Source of the DNA: Iris pallida
Lineage: Eukaryota; Streptophyta; Magnoliopsida; Asparagales; Iridaceae
Reading direction: 5' to 3'
Assembly: GCA_029216955.1 (NCBI GenBank)
Contig: JANAVB010006998.1
Span: forward strand, 1,912,692 to 1,976,691
Length of the DNA stretch: 64,000 nt
Within the stretch, counting starts at the first letter, position 1; each line of letters starts with the position of its first letter. Position numbers and translations under genes: made by a program. Below are positions 32,502 through 44,385 of the stretch, piece after piece. Under the pieces are notes generated by a model. It was not told the DNA's origin and did not search any database. It worked only from the letters and a program-made list of their open reading frames with translations.

Positions 32502-34255
32502 ATGTCCCGATATGGGACACGGGGTACTAGTACTGACAGAGGTCAGGGTACTCTTTGGGTACCTCCTACTGGTACCGGCTTTGGATCTTCGTCGCCCATT
32601 ACTCATGTGTATCAGACAGTACCTCCGACTGCCCTGATGCTACTTGGCATATCTCCTAGGACGAGTAGTTCCAGGCCTGAGACTGCTCCATCGTCTATCA
32701 TTCCTCCTGCTGATACGACGATAGAGACAGATGAGCAGATGGAGGAGGCTGAGCCGACGGCCGACCAGTATCAGGCAGATGATGCGTGCGCACCTCTGGA
32801 GGAGACGAGGACGGAGATCTGGACCGACGGTACAAAGTAAGTATTTTGATTTATCATTTTTCCTATATTTATCATAAATTAACCTTTCTCATGAATATAA
32901 TATGTCTGTATAGATATCGTCTCACGTCGGTACAGAGACGCCTAGGCCACTTATTGAGGACTAATTATGGTGGTCCTTGGATAAACTACTCTGATGCTCC
33001 AGACGAGAGGAAGGCCTACTGGTTTGCGCACTTCAAGGTTAAATATATTTGCTTTTAACATGAATCATATAATTTTTGTATATTATATATAACTGATAAA
33101 TATTTGGTTTGCACTCTTTTAGGATATGTTTTTCTATCCACCGTACTGGGCCGAGATGATCGAAGGGATGTTTCCTGCCGTCGCTGCTAAGGATCTGCGA
33201 CGCTATTAATGATCAGAAGACTCGTGATCGTGCCGGAAAGCCAATCCAAGGTTGGATCACCCCTGATCAGTGGACTGCAATGAAGGCTCGATTCGATGAG
33301 CCAAGGTATAAGAAAAAGTCTGAGAAAGCCCAGGCGGCTAGGAAGGAGGGATCAAAGTGGTGCGGTGGGTCGATTCCGATGACGGAATATTTCCGTCGTT
33401 TGGTATGTCTTTTTATTTCAGAAATATTATTTTAATACAAGTCCGATAAATTAGTAAAAGGTGATATATTTAATTGTAGGTAAAGAGGGGTGGTGACTGT
33501 CTTCCTGGCCACACATCGGAAGATCGGGAAGCTTATTGATGAGAAGGTAGAGCAGCCCTATATAAGTATTATAATTCTTTTTATTAATTTTAATACTTCG
33601 TATTAGTTTTGATATAACTTAGTAAATATGCATGCAAATAGATATTCATGTAGTTAGTAATAATAAGTACATTAGACATTAGAAGTTATAGAGTATCCAT
33701 GCTTTCTAGGCCGAGTTTCAACGGCTTAAGGAGCGGGCAGCTGCTAGTGCACCTGCTACGGGAGAGGTCGGTACTTCCTCGCAGCCAGCTCCAGCTCCAT
33801 CGGAGGATGAGCTGTGGGTGACCGTCGCTGGTGGTCTCCACAGGGATACATACTACGGTACTTGATCCTATGGCACCTTAGTTGCGACACAGTCCTCTAG
33901 GACCTCCTCTGCTAGTGTGCATGGCCCACAGCCCTCCCAGGAGTCTGCCCGAGTCCAGCAGATGGTTGAGTCTGTCCGTGACGAGCTGCTACGACGGATC
34001 CAGGAGCAGCACCAGACGGACGATGCTGCGCTCATAGCACGATTGGATACGCTCGACCGCAGCATTATGGAGCTCAGGGATATGACTGAGAGGACACAGC
34101 GGGGCGTCACTGATATTAGAGCGTCAACAGAGCGCAGCGTGACGGATCTGCAGGCATCACAGCTGTCCATGGATGAGAGGCTCACGTTGATGCAGGATTC
34201 GATGGTTGATAGCAGTACGAAGCTGTTATCTACCATGGATTCCTACCACCAGTGA
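32502..34255 (+). pseudogene. TNP1-type CACTA accessory protein (Transposase_24), spliced, damaged
   Basis: Exons inferred from GT-AG borders: 32502-32836 (donor GTAAGT), 32914-33037, 33123-33402 (donor GTATGT), 33480-about 33548, and 33710 onward after TTTCTAG. The first two joins keep phase: DGTK joins YRLTSVQRRLG, then WFAHFK joins DMFFYPPYW. Exon 3 has TAA at about 33207 plus a one-base shift before NDQKTRDRAGKP. GSKWCGGSIPMTEYFRRL and then EDELWVTVAGG are typical of the family. A TGA near 33863 separates a C-terminal coiled coil (QMVESVRDELLRRIQEQHQ to 34255). Such proteins bind sub-terminal repeats during CACTA transposition. Confidence 0.7.
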
Positions 34256-35269
34256 CTAGCAGTATTGGGGCGTTATTGTCCTCCTGGTGCGCCTTCATCG
34301 TCGTTGATTCCGCCGGCATCACTACCTCCGACTCTACCGATGTCACTACTTTCTTCGTCGGTGACGATTTCATGGAAGGAGTACGAGATGTTCCTATCCT
34401 TGAGGCGCGGCGGTGCCTCTCCTCCTCCAGATCTGTAGTAGTCCGAGTTAGGACTGTTTTATGAGATTGTAGTATTTTTTTAGTGTTTGTTTATGTTGAT
34501 TCAGTATTGGTTGTGGATTATTTATTTGTATAGACTTTCTGTATTGGTTGTGGATTCATGTGGATATTGGTTGTATACTTTGGATATTCGTTTACCGACT
34601 TTGGATATTTTAGTGTTCATTGTGTTGGTATCTCATCATATGTTGGTTGTAGACTTTTACTCTTGTTTTCGTTGATTGTAATAATATTGTGATGTACCGG
34701 TGTTAAGTGTTCCACCGAAGGGGTCGGCGAACCCGGGAAGAAAATGTGCTTGTGGTTTTTTTTGTTATTTATTGAACTACAGGTAGAAATTTTGATTTTG
34801 TGGACATTCTGTAATTGATTTTTATATTTTTTTTGTAATTTAGCGACGTTTAGTGACTTTTACCGACGTTTATCGATGCAGCTAAACGTTGGTAAACGTC
34901 GGTAAGTCACCAGGTATACCGACGCTTACCGACGTAAGGTGGCGTCGGTAAACGTCCCAGGATTTCCCTCACCTACAGAATCGGTGAACATCGGTAAAAA
35001 CTAGACATATGTCGCTAATTGTTGCAGGATTCACCGATGTGGTCGACGTTTGAGACGTCGCCATATTTCCGACGGGGCGTCGGTGAACGTCGATAAATGT
35101 TCCAGGATTACCGACGTTTAATTACGTCGGTAAGCGTCGGTAAGAGCATCGATTACCGACGTTTTGCCTGTTAGCGAAATGGCTTTCCGCGACCACAAGA
35201 AAATGTCGCTAAATACGTCGATAAACAGTTTTAGCGACATTTTTTTATCATTTTAGTGACGTTTTTGGC

Positions 35270-35297
35270 GTCGCTAATATGACCTATTCTGGTAGTG
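35270..35297 (-). repeat. CACTA right terminal inverted repeat
   Basis: Read on the minus strand it begins CACTACCAGAATAGG. It ends exactly at the ATT duplication. Confidence 0.95.
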
Positions 35298-35484
35298 ATT
35301 TGTCTTCGACCAATATCTGGTATAATGATAATTCAAACTTGATTTATGACATCTTTTATTCTTTTATTTTGTGGATGAGATTAGGTAACCTTGGTTTTAT
35401 TGCAGTTACAGCTTACGTATATTTATTATACGGCTGGCATGTCTACATTTCTAGTCCTACATATTTTGGGACTGGGGCATTACA

Positions 35485-35749
35485 TATTTTTGTGGTGGCC
35501 CATGCATGTCAAGATAAATTGTTTGGTTACTTTACAGTACCAAGCAAGCCTGCGTATAGGATTAGAGTCTAGGATCTCATCCACATACTTGACCTCATTC
35601 CTCGAAACTATTTCGAACTCTTGCTTGATTCCTTGGTTTGCATCTCGCTCGATCCCTTTCAACCGTAATTCTTATCTTTCCTTTATGCTTGACAGAGGTT
35701 AGAAAGGTGACTCATACTAGGGAGGCATGTTCCATTGTCCTATCCTCTT
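35485..35749 (+). other. Second copy of the post-LTR leader, after LTR B
   Basis: Aligns with 24700-24956 (GTGGTGGCCCATGCA, later AGAGGTTAGAAAGGTGACTC). The leader after both LTRs implies an LTR-interior-LTR-interior tandem rather than a simple 3' LTR. It ends where Tat-type sequence begins. Confidence 0.55.
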
Positions 35750-37091
35750 CAGCAAAAGGTTGAATCAAAAGGCTTTATTCGAAAGCGATTCCGAAAAAGA
35801 CAATAACGGACGACTTCAATTACGTCATTACAGTCAATAGTCTAAGGACATCATCTAAAAGATGGGCTACAATTTCAAATCCAGCCTCAACGGTGGTAAA
35901 GGAAGACGAACTCCTATTTGTATACCTACCCCGAAAGGAAAGTCACTACAATATTATAACAAAACAAAGCATGGGTTAGGCTACACTTCGCCAATCCCAA
36001 CCCCAAATATTTCTGAGTCTGACAAAGAAGAACGATCTAACCCTTCCGACTCTGCATCATGGGATTCAGACACCCGTTATATGGCACATTCATCAAGTGA
36101 CTCAATCTTCTAATATGGTGACTACTAATTTTTTTGGAGTATGACGACGACTTCACCGAGCCTCCCTAAACTGAGCCCTGAGTACAAAGGATGGATACCC
36201 AGTAGAAACTTCGTTTTGAACAGCGTGAACCACCTACGGAGGATCAACTGGTCCAGATCGACGTTGGAGACAAAACTTCTCGAAGGCCGATCTTCATCAG
36301 CAAAAGTCTTCCTGGAGCTGATAAACAAGATCTAATTCAACTCATTCATGAATACATTGACGTATTCGCCTGGAGCTATAAAGATATGCCAGAATTAGAT
36401 CCTCAGATCGCTACTCACAAGCTCAATATTTTGCCAAATACAAGGCCAGTAAAACAACAACTGCGTCGATTCTAACCTGATATGATGGACGCCATAGAAG
36501 CTGAAGTTAAGAAGCTCATCGCTTGGGGCTTTGTCAGGGAAGAATAACATCTAGACTAGGTAGCTAATGTCGTCCCAGTTAAAAAGAAAACAGGGAAGGT
36601 ACAAGTTTGCATCGACTATAAAGACCTTAATGAAGCTTGTCCTAAAGATGAGTTCCCTTTTCCGATCACTGATATCATAATCGACAACACTTACGGGTTC
36701 GAACGAATGTCTTTCATGGACGGGTTCTCCGGATACAATCAGATCAAGATGAACCTTGAAGATGAAAAACACACATCTTTTTGCACTCCTATTGGAGTTT
36801 ACTGCAATACTGTCATGCTATTTGGTCTTCAAAACGCTGGTGCAACCTATCAGCATGCCTTGAGCACCATCTTCTGTGAACATTTACGAAAGACAGTCGA
36901 ATGCTATGTTGACGATATTGCTGTCAAGAGTCGTCTAAAGGAAGATTACATCCAAGACTTAAGAACTATCTTTGATCTAATGCGCCAGCATCAACTCAAG
37001 ATGAATCCCACTAAGTCATTCATGTGAGTCTTTAGTGGCAAATTCCTCGGATTCGTTATTACCTCTAAGGGTATACACATTGACCCCGAGA
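35750..37091 (+). pseudogene. Second Tat element: linker and reverse transcriptase, truncated
   Basis: A GKGRRTPICI...HGLGYTSP block (35862-36000) matches 14742-14860 of the complete element. RT follows with VCIDYKDLNEACPKDE, FMDGFSGYNQIKM and the YVDD box near 36905-36930. Stops at 36473, 36545, 36557 and 37025 break the frame. No LTR, PBS, gag or protease is attached, so the element is 5'-truncated against the LTR B leader at about 35750. Confidence 0.85.
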
Positions 37092-38500
37092 AAGTCAAAG
37101 CCAATCAAGAGATGCATCCTCCATACAACCTAAAAGATCTACGAGGATTCCAGGGACGGCTTTCGTACATCAGGAGATTCATCTCAAATCTCTCTGGACG
37201 CTACAGACCATTCACTCAATCGATAAAGAAAGGTGTATCTTTCGTTCGGACAGACAAATTCCAGCAAGTATTTTAATACAAAAAGTGGTACTTGATGAAC
37301 CCTACAGTTCTAGTGCCTCCAATCACAGGAATACCCTTCCTAATGTATGTTCGAGCATTGGATCATTCCCTGGATGCCCTACTATCCCAGAATAATAAGG
37401 AAGGCCATGAGAAAGCAATGTATTATCTCATTCGTACAATGATCGGTGCTGAACATCGATACAGCCAGATGGAAAAAGAATGTCTAGCCTTGATGTTCGC
37501 CGTCCAGAAAATACGGCATTACATCATGGGTCAAACCATTCATGTCATCTCCAGAGTCAATCCTCTCCAATTCTTGATGAAGAAGTCCAGTACACTCAAT
37601 TCCAGACTCGCTACATGGGCTATATTGCTAGCACAATATGATATGGTCTATGTCCCACAAAAGTCTGTTAAGGGGCAAGTCCTGGCTGATTTCTTGGTGG
37701 CTCATCCAATTCCTAAACCGTCTAAACTCTATGACAAAATTCCTGATAAAACTTTGGAATCTAACATGATTTTAGAAGGAATTCTTGCTTGGCGTCTATT
37801 CTTTGATGGTGCATCTTGAATCGGACCTAAAGGCACTATCGTCGCAGGAGTTGGAATCGTTCTTGTATCTCCTGAAGGATTGGCCATTCAATGAGCCTAT
37901 TTCCTGGACAAGCCATGCTCTAATAATGTTGCTGAATACAATGATCTACTCATCGGTCTCCAATTAGCTAAGCAGTTGGATATTGAGTATCTGGAGGTAT
38001 ACAGAGACTCTAAACTGATTATAAATCAAGTTAGAGGCACGTATGAAGTTCGGCATCAAGATCTCATTTCGTATAGGAAGCAGCAGTGAAATTGGCAACA
38101 TCATTCAAAGGTTTCTTCATTGAACATGTACGCCGAGCATACAATACAGAAGCTGATGCACTCGCTAATCTAGCAGCAGTATTAGCCATTCTTGTGAACA
38201 GACAACAACTGATCATCATCACCAATAGGGAATTATTCTGCATCAAGAATAATTTGAATGTTAAAATTTATAATTCAGTTGAAGTTGGTACTACGAGTGA
38301 AGACTGGAGGGCTACTTTTATCGACTTTGCGGTACATGACATCTTACCTAATGATCCCAAAGAAGCAACGACAATTCGTCAGCGGTCACTCCGATTCTAC
38401 TACAATCACACCTCCAAAACACTATCGATGATCATTTGATGGTATGGGAATGCCTTCTGCGCAAATAAATACCTCCAAAACCCGTGCTTCGTCCGAAAGT
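37092..38500 (+). pseudogene. Second Tat element: RNase H domains, truncated before integrase
   Basis: The first RNase H is at 37292-37700 (VRALDHSLDALLSQ, AEHRYSQMEKE). The second starts LFFDGAS at about 37797 and is interrupted by TGA at 37817 and 37892 and by a shift near 38085. NNVAEYNDLLIGLQ and EADALANLAAVLA are still readable. Similarity fades around 38450-38500, at the point where integrase should start. Confidence 0.8.
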
Positions 38501-38526
38501 CCGTCTTCGGAATGTCCTCCTTCCGT

Positions 38527-39032
38527 ACCTAGATCTGGTGATAGCTTGACCTGAGGTCGATCTTTGAAAACACACAAGCACCGCTCAACTGCGCAAATAA
38601 ATCATTGATACGAGGTTGGGAATGCTTGTTCTTTATTGTCACAGCATTTAACTCCCGGTAGTCTATGTACAGACGTACCATCCCGTCCTTCTTCGGTACA
38701 AGCAAAACTGGTGGTCCCCATGGAGAAACACTGGGTCGTATAAAACCTAAGCCCAAAAGCTCATCAATCTGGGCCTTCAACATATTCGACTCCTTCGATG
38801 CTAGTTGGTACACATGGGAAGCAATAGGTGGCGATCCTGGAACTAGCTCAATAGAGAACTCTACCTTTCTGTCTGGTGGTAGTCCTGGAAGCTCTTCGGG
38901 TAGTACATCCTCAAACTCTATGACGATCGTTGGGCGTGCTGGTTCCTCTAATGTATTACATGCCGCAAGGGTAGGGCGATCATCAATCTCTACGGCTCCC
39001 CGAGAGAACTCAAACTCAGTGTGACCTGGGGG
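38527..39032 (-). pseudogene. Gypsy fragment Z: RT N-terminal part
   Basis: On the minus strand [20 protein letters not shown], then [15 protein letters not shown] and [11 protein letters not shown] are the first RT blocks; the sequence ends before the catalytic FLDD/YVDD box. 38814-39032 links it to the protease through stops. It belongs to a chromovirus-like lineage different from X/Y in sequence but similar in order. Confidence 0.85.
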
Positions 39033-39889
39033 TCAAAATATGACGCATCCACGTTGACAGTCTAGCATCGCATGGTACTGGCTCAACCAATCCATGCCAA
39101 GAACAACATCATAGTCTAGCATAGAGAAGACTAAAAATCGGGCACGCATCTCACGCCCGTAAATAACTACTGAACAATATCTATATGTATCGCTAACAGG
39201 TACTATTTCGCCTCCCGTGAGAATTCTTATGGTCTTCGAAAGGGGTGCAGTAGCTACTCTATGGGTAGCCGCAAAACTAGAAGCTATGAATGAATGCGTG
39301 GCACCAGAATCAAATAATGCTACTGCAGGTAATAAAGCAACTAAAATAGTAACTATGATAACATCTCCAGCTGTCTCTACCTCTTCAACTGTCATAGCAA
39401 AGGCCTGTCCACGCCCATGTGCTCTAGCCTGCTGTCTGGCCTGCTGAAATTGGGCTACCTGCGGTGCCAAGGGTTGTCTCCCTTGGTATCCTATCGGTAC
39501 TGTTGGCCATATCGCCCCAACTCCAGCGTGGGGCGCCCTCGGACCTTGGAACTGTAGCCTCGGTGCTGGTTGTGCCGGAAATACGTGGCGGTGTACCATC
39601 CGTGTTGCTTTACGATGCTCTGTATAATTTCGGGCCTGGTGTTGACTAAATCCATAAACCAGGCATAATCCTAGCCTGCGTCAGCAATCCTGCACAGAAT
39701 GACCTACCTTGCCACAGAAATGACAGGTAGGGGTCCCTGGTGCTGTCGGAGGCACTGCCCTCTGTGGATGATGAATCTGAGGACGCTTCGCCAGTCCCCC
39801 CTGCGGTGCTTGAGCTGCTGATGCTGCTGAGTGAGAGTGCTTCATGCTGGCCTACCTATGGTTGATGAGCTCCTGACATCGAGCTGCTG
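39033..39889 (-). pseudogene. Gypsy fragment Z: gag C-terminus and RVP_2-type protease
   Basis: CHFCGKVGHSVQDC (about 39675-39720) is a gag CCHC knuckle. The protease is in the 39599-39033 frame: ALFDSGATHSFIAS gives an intact DSG centre at residues 95-97, and YDVVLGMDWLSQYHAMLDC is the family's C-terminal signature. Gln/Ala/Pro-rich linker sequence separates the two. The 5' end joins the chromodomain of element Y at about 39890. Confidence 0.85.
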
Positions 39890-40075
39890 TCAGAATCTTC
39901 CACGTTGACTCACCCAAAGAGTGGTGACCCCAAGCAATACGGACTAAGCTAATAGTCTTGTTCTTGAGTACCTTCTCCCTTCGGTCCAATATGGATACGG
40001 GTCTTTCCTCATACGAAAGGTTGGTACCAACAACCAATTCCGAATGATCAAGGATATGACTCGGATCCGGAATTG
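39890..40075 (-). pseudogene. Element Y: chromodomain end of pol, left of the X insertion
   Basis: VVGTNLSYEERPVSILDRRE, then LVRIAWGHHSLGESTWK matches 43092-43270 in X: the chromodomain of a Tekay/Del-like chromovirus, thought to steer integration to particular chromatin. It is continuous with the integrase at 50706-51524 once X is ignored. It ends in a chimeric join with fragment Z. Confidence 0.8.
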
Positions 40076-42883
40076 TCACGCCCCAGAACCAGAATACTGG
40101 AGAGCGGGGGCAGACATAGCCAGCTACGTATATTGAAATGGATTCCATCTCGCTATATGGTCACGGCTGTCTAGATACATGAGGGTTTACTACAAGCCAA
40201 CAGTCTCCTATGGTCATGAACAAGCCTAGTGTCTCAATCACAAGCAAGTAAGTAAATGTTACAAGATGTATGATCATTAAATATACAATAATAAGGCGTC
40301 CCAAATATTACATATTCAGCTGATCATAAAGCTAGTCGTTACAAAATGTGAGGACTAGCAAGAGTTTAGTCATACATGATCAACCCTAGGATCTGTCAAT
40401 CATGTTACAGCCCGTAGGCAGATAGTAAGTAAATACAATCGAGCTAAACAGGTGCTCGTCGGCTAAACGCCTCAAAAGAATATTTTTACAATAAAGTGGG
40501 AGAGCAAAAATAAACCCACTCGTTGCCCGGATTACGTCTAGTCGCCACCATCGAGCTGGATAGTTGGTAGATCCTCTGGAGCTGCTCCGAAATCTGGCCA
40601 TACAAAACCAGCTGGGTCAGATCCCAGAAAGAGCAAGTGCCACAAAGGAAGCTTCACTTAGGAACTAAAACCAGCAATCAGCACAAGAGTATAAATAAAA
40701 GTAAGAACTGGAAATAAAGAAAATACATCAGGATGATATGCGACGAGATAACCATGAAACTATTCAGATAACCAGGTTACAACCCGTAAACCAAACAAGG
40801 ACCGGGGTTGTAACCCTTCGTCTGAACAGAACTTGGAACTCTCACCATTTATCGGTAAAATAAATACAGGCATTCAAGTCATGCAGTGATCTAGAACAAG
40901 GTCAGGGCAAGACTAGACTGGTTAGACCCCATCCAATCATTTCAAGGCCAAACAAGAATTACGGCTTGATACTTTAACTAACTAAGGTTATCACAGGCCT
41001 AATTACTAGCAAGATGTAGTGAGATTACTCCACAGCCACAAGCCCTGCAGACCATCCAGGTTATCCAAGTCGAAATTAGGGGTTGAATTCAGGTGGGTAC
41101 ACCGTCCAGGAAATGCATGTACCCTTAGGTAGCTTGAAGGGTGCAACACATGACAGTGTGCTGGAAATGTGCCCTACTCGACGGCAGGCTACAGATCCCA
41201 AGCGCGCCCAGGTAACGGGATTGCCTGTAGCTGGGTGATCTCTTCATGACTACTGTATTAATCTAGTTATTAGCCTTAGTCCATTTCAGTAGGTACTCTT
41301 GACCGTGGTACTCAGGAGTCCCCTCCTAGACATGATGTAAGACAGGACTGGATTATTTGTACAAGCAAAATCACCCACGGTGTCCAGGATTAATTATACA
41401 GGTCATGTCATGTCAGGTAGCCGTCGCAACAACTGTTCAAGATAATCATGTCGGGTTTATCATGTCAAGTGTTCTTGTCAGTAGTGCGCCACGACGGGCC
41501 ACTATCAGGTCATGTAAGGTTTTTTTGTCAAGAGTGCACCACTACGGGCCACTATCAGGTCATGTAAGGTATCATTTCCAAACATATTAAACAAATCCAT
41601 AATTATCAAGTTCATGACAAAAGGCGTAAGGATATAAAATGGACGTAAATATCTAATAAAATGTCAATATTCAGGGCTATAGAAGAGCCATGCGGCTAAG
41701 GCATATGCGGCCAGGAATGAGCACATGCGGCTGAAGAGAACAGCCCATGCGGCTGAATGGATATGGGTTCATGCGGCCCTAAATTCGAGTTCATGCGGCT
41801 CGGAAAGGTCGGTCTCAAGACAGTGCGGGCGTGCGGCGCATGCGGCTGCAGGAGCTTATGCGGTCAGGAATGGAGGGGTCTCATGCGGCTGAAGGGAATC
41901 AGGGTCTACGCGGCTCGGGATCAGTCAGTCATGCGGCTGAGAGGACTCGGGTCCTCATGTGGCAGCGGGAAACTGCGGTCTATGCGGCTCGCGAGTATTG
42001 GAGTTCATGCGGCTCGGGATGGGCGAAGTCCCATGCGGCAGCGGGAAGCAATGCCTATGCGGCTGGGAGCAAGGGCGCATATGCGGTTCGGGAAGAAGGG
42101 TCCCATGCGGCTAGAAGTACAAGAGCCTCATGCGGCCGAACTAAATACTTGTCGCATGAACTTGTCATGCGGTCAAGTCCAATTGATAGTGTATGCGGTT
42201 TCGAAGCTGACTTGCCGCATGAATATTCATGCGGTCAAGTGCTACCATGCGGCTCGGGACTGTGCTTCTTCTCCAAATTTTCGAGAAGAAGTACACCATA
42301 AGCCATGGCTTCCAAGCTGCATAACTCTATCATCCGGAGCCCAAATCCGAACTTCCATAGGTCAAAATGGGGCAGAATGAAATGCTCTACAACATGGAAC
42401 CATCAAAACTTAGAAATAACAAGATTAAGTAGATCAAAACCCAAGAAATCCGAAAATAATGTAAATATAGATCTACAAGAATGTAGCCATGGAAAGTGAA
42501 AATGCCAAGTTCTAAAGTTAGTTAAAATGCTGTAAGGAAGAGAATAAGGCAAAAAAAATTAGAGTTCATCCATGAAGCAAGTTGCACTTGCCTAGACCTC
42601 TCTCTCCTCTCTCTGGTAGGTGAAGGAAGTAAATGGGGAAGAAGAAGATGATTGAATGAAGAGAGAGAAAGGGAGAAGGGGTTAATAAATGGTAGTGGTG
42701 GTAGGTAGGGGGTTCACTTGGGTTCATCATGAACCAAGCAAAACCAAGCCAGGCCGAACCAAGCCAACTCGGGCCAAGAATAAACCGAGCCAAGAAGGAA
42801 ATGCTAAGCCAGGAAATCATGCAATGCAGAATAAAATACGTATACGTATTCCAAAATACGTAATACAAACAACATGCATTACA
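40076..42883 (-). repeat. 3' LTR of X (2.8 kb)
   Basis: Paired with 47890-50700. It contains the ATGCGGCT array at 41689-42258 and an AAGCC-rich run near 42735-42800. Confidence 0.95.
41689..42258. repeat. ATGCGGCT array in the 3' LTR of X
   Basis: More than 20 copies of ATGCGGCT or a one-base variant, spaced irregularly at about 18-30 bases, with unique-looking spacers. The same array is at 49508-50072. Confidence 0.9.
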
Positions 42884-42900
42884 ACTCTACCCACCTTAAA
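42884..42900 (-). promoter_or_regulatory. Polypurine tract of X
   Basis: Read on the minus strand, AAGGTGGGTAGAGT lies directly before the 3' LTR. Confidence 0.7.
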
Positions 42901-43091
42901 AGAATTCCGTCCTCGGAATTTAATCAAGAGGCTAGAGGGGCAATGACAAGCTATACTAATAACAAGCGAGCTATACTAGGCAATCAAATAATTATGCAAG
43001 CAAAGAATCGAAGGCATGAGGCATAAGAAAGACATTATACCTCACGAGTCAAACAGGTCGGGATATCGCGATCGGAAATCACCTCACGCCC

Positions 43092-44385
43092 CTACGTTGA
43101 CTCCCCCAAAGAGTGATGACCCCAAGCAACTCGGACTAACTTGATAGTCTTGTTCTTAAGTATCTTCTCTCTCCGGTCTAATATAGACACGGGCCTCTCC
43201 TCATACGAAAGGTTGGTACCAACAACCAATTCTGAATGATCTAGGATGTGGCTCGGGTCCGGGATATACCGTCGTAATTGGGATACATGGAACACGTCAT
43301 GCACCTCGCTTAGCGACGGCGGAAGAGCGAGACGATAGGATACATCTCCTACTCGCTCCAGAATGTCAAATGGCCCTATATACCTAGGACTAAGCTTTCC
43401 CCGTACGCCGAAGCGAATGACGCCACGGCTAGGCAAAATCCTTAGGAATACATGGTCACCGACCGAAAACTCGAGAGGGCGTCGATGAGAATCGACCCAA
43501 TGACGCTGGCGATCTGAGCAACTCGAAGATGATCCCGGACTCTTCTGACCACTTCAACTGTCTGGGCAATCATTTCTGGACCGAGCATCTGTCTCTCTCC
43601 GACATCATCCCATGCTAACGGGAATCGGCACTTCCTACCATATAGTGCCTCGAACGGTGCCATCTGGATACTGGCCTGGTAGCTGTTGTTGTACGAGAAC
43701 TCCACCAGGTGCAGGTGATCTTTCCACGATCCACCAAAATCAAGTGTACAGGACCGCAACATGTCTTCAAGAGTCTGGATTGTGCGCTCCGACTGACCAT
43801 CTGTCTGCGGATGATATGCTGAACTGAACTGGAGGTGAGTTCCCAAACTCTCCTGCAAGCTACGCCAAAAGTGCGACGTGAATCTTGAATCTCGGTCTGA
43901 GATGATACTGACTGGCACTCCGTGAAACCTGACAATCTGCCGGAGATACATCTCTGCTAACTAAGCCGTCGACTGACCAACTCTGAATGGGAGGAAGTGA
44001 GCTACCTTCGTGAGCCGATCAACTATAACCCAGATAGCATCTCTACCTGCTGGGGATCTAGGTAACCAGTCACGAAATCCATGGTCACATGCTCCCATTT
44101 CCACTCTGGAATGGGCAAAGGCTGAAGAAGTCCAGTCGGTCTCTGATGTTCAGCCTTGACTTGTTAGCAAACCAAACACCAGGAGACAAACCGAACTATC
44201 TCCCGCTTCATGCCATTCTACCAGAAGTGCTGCCGGATATCACGGTACATCTTCGTACTGCCGGAATGGATGGAATACTGCGAACTGTGCGCTTCTGACA
44301 TGATCTCCTGCCGAATATCTCCGTTGGGTACACAAAGACGCTTACCATGTCGAAGTGTACCATCCTTATGAATGCATAACTCTGG
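43092..44385 (-). pseudogene. X integrase and chromodomain, broken
   Basis: The core frame 43951-43442 contains [15 protein letters not shown] (second Asp) and [20 protein letters not shown] (catalytic Glu). The first-Asp part, MDFVTG at about 44090, runs out of phase at once, and a TAG at 43952 separates it from the core. The C-terminal frame 43436-43092 has GKLSPRYIGPFDILERVGDV and then the chromodomain segment SYEERPVSILDRRE to GEST and a TAG. A phase change at about 43440 splits core and C-terminus. Confidence 0.9.

Larger units (their letters stand above)
29895..35297 (+). mobile_element. CACTA (En/Spm) transposon, 5,403 bp, probably non-autonomous
   Basis: The ends start CACTACCARAATARGTCATA and continue for 28 bases as terminal inverted repeats with two mismatches (29895-29922 and 35270-35297). 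ATT on both sides (29892-29894, 35298-35300) is the 3-bp target duplication, and LTR A shows the empty site at 24511-24522. Sub-terminal zones (29900-30200 and 34840-35280) are packed with TAGCGACGTT/ACGTCGGTA words, the usual TNPA-like binding arrays. Inside are a DUF4216 fragment and a spliced TNP1-type gene. The catalytic TNP2 core is absent. Confidence 0.95.
26727..35484 (+). mobile_element. LTR B, about 3.35 kb without its CACTA insertion
   Basis: It starts TGTAAAACCC after the purine tract, ends GGGGCATTACA at 35484, and is split at 29894/35298 by the CACTA element. The first 700 bases are extremely AT-rich. A TATA-like TTATATATATAAC at about 27550 precedes a GC-richer stretch at 27600-28304 with broken open frames that I cannot identify. 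From 28305 it aligns with LTR A. B lacks about 560 bases that A has at 23235-23795. Confidence 0.6.

Noticed and set aside
41689..42258. CRISPR-like array of short repeats and unique spacers
   Set aside because: Irregular spacing, an 8-base core, location in both LTRs of a plant retrotransposon and no cas-type gene.
41757..42380. Plus-strand frames of 156-207 codons (and the twins at 49566-50199)
   Set aside because: They run through the ATGCGGCT array inside both LTRs of X, in two overlapping phases, with no domain; the duplication is explained by the LTR pair.
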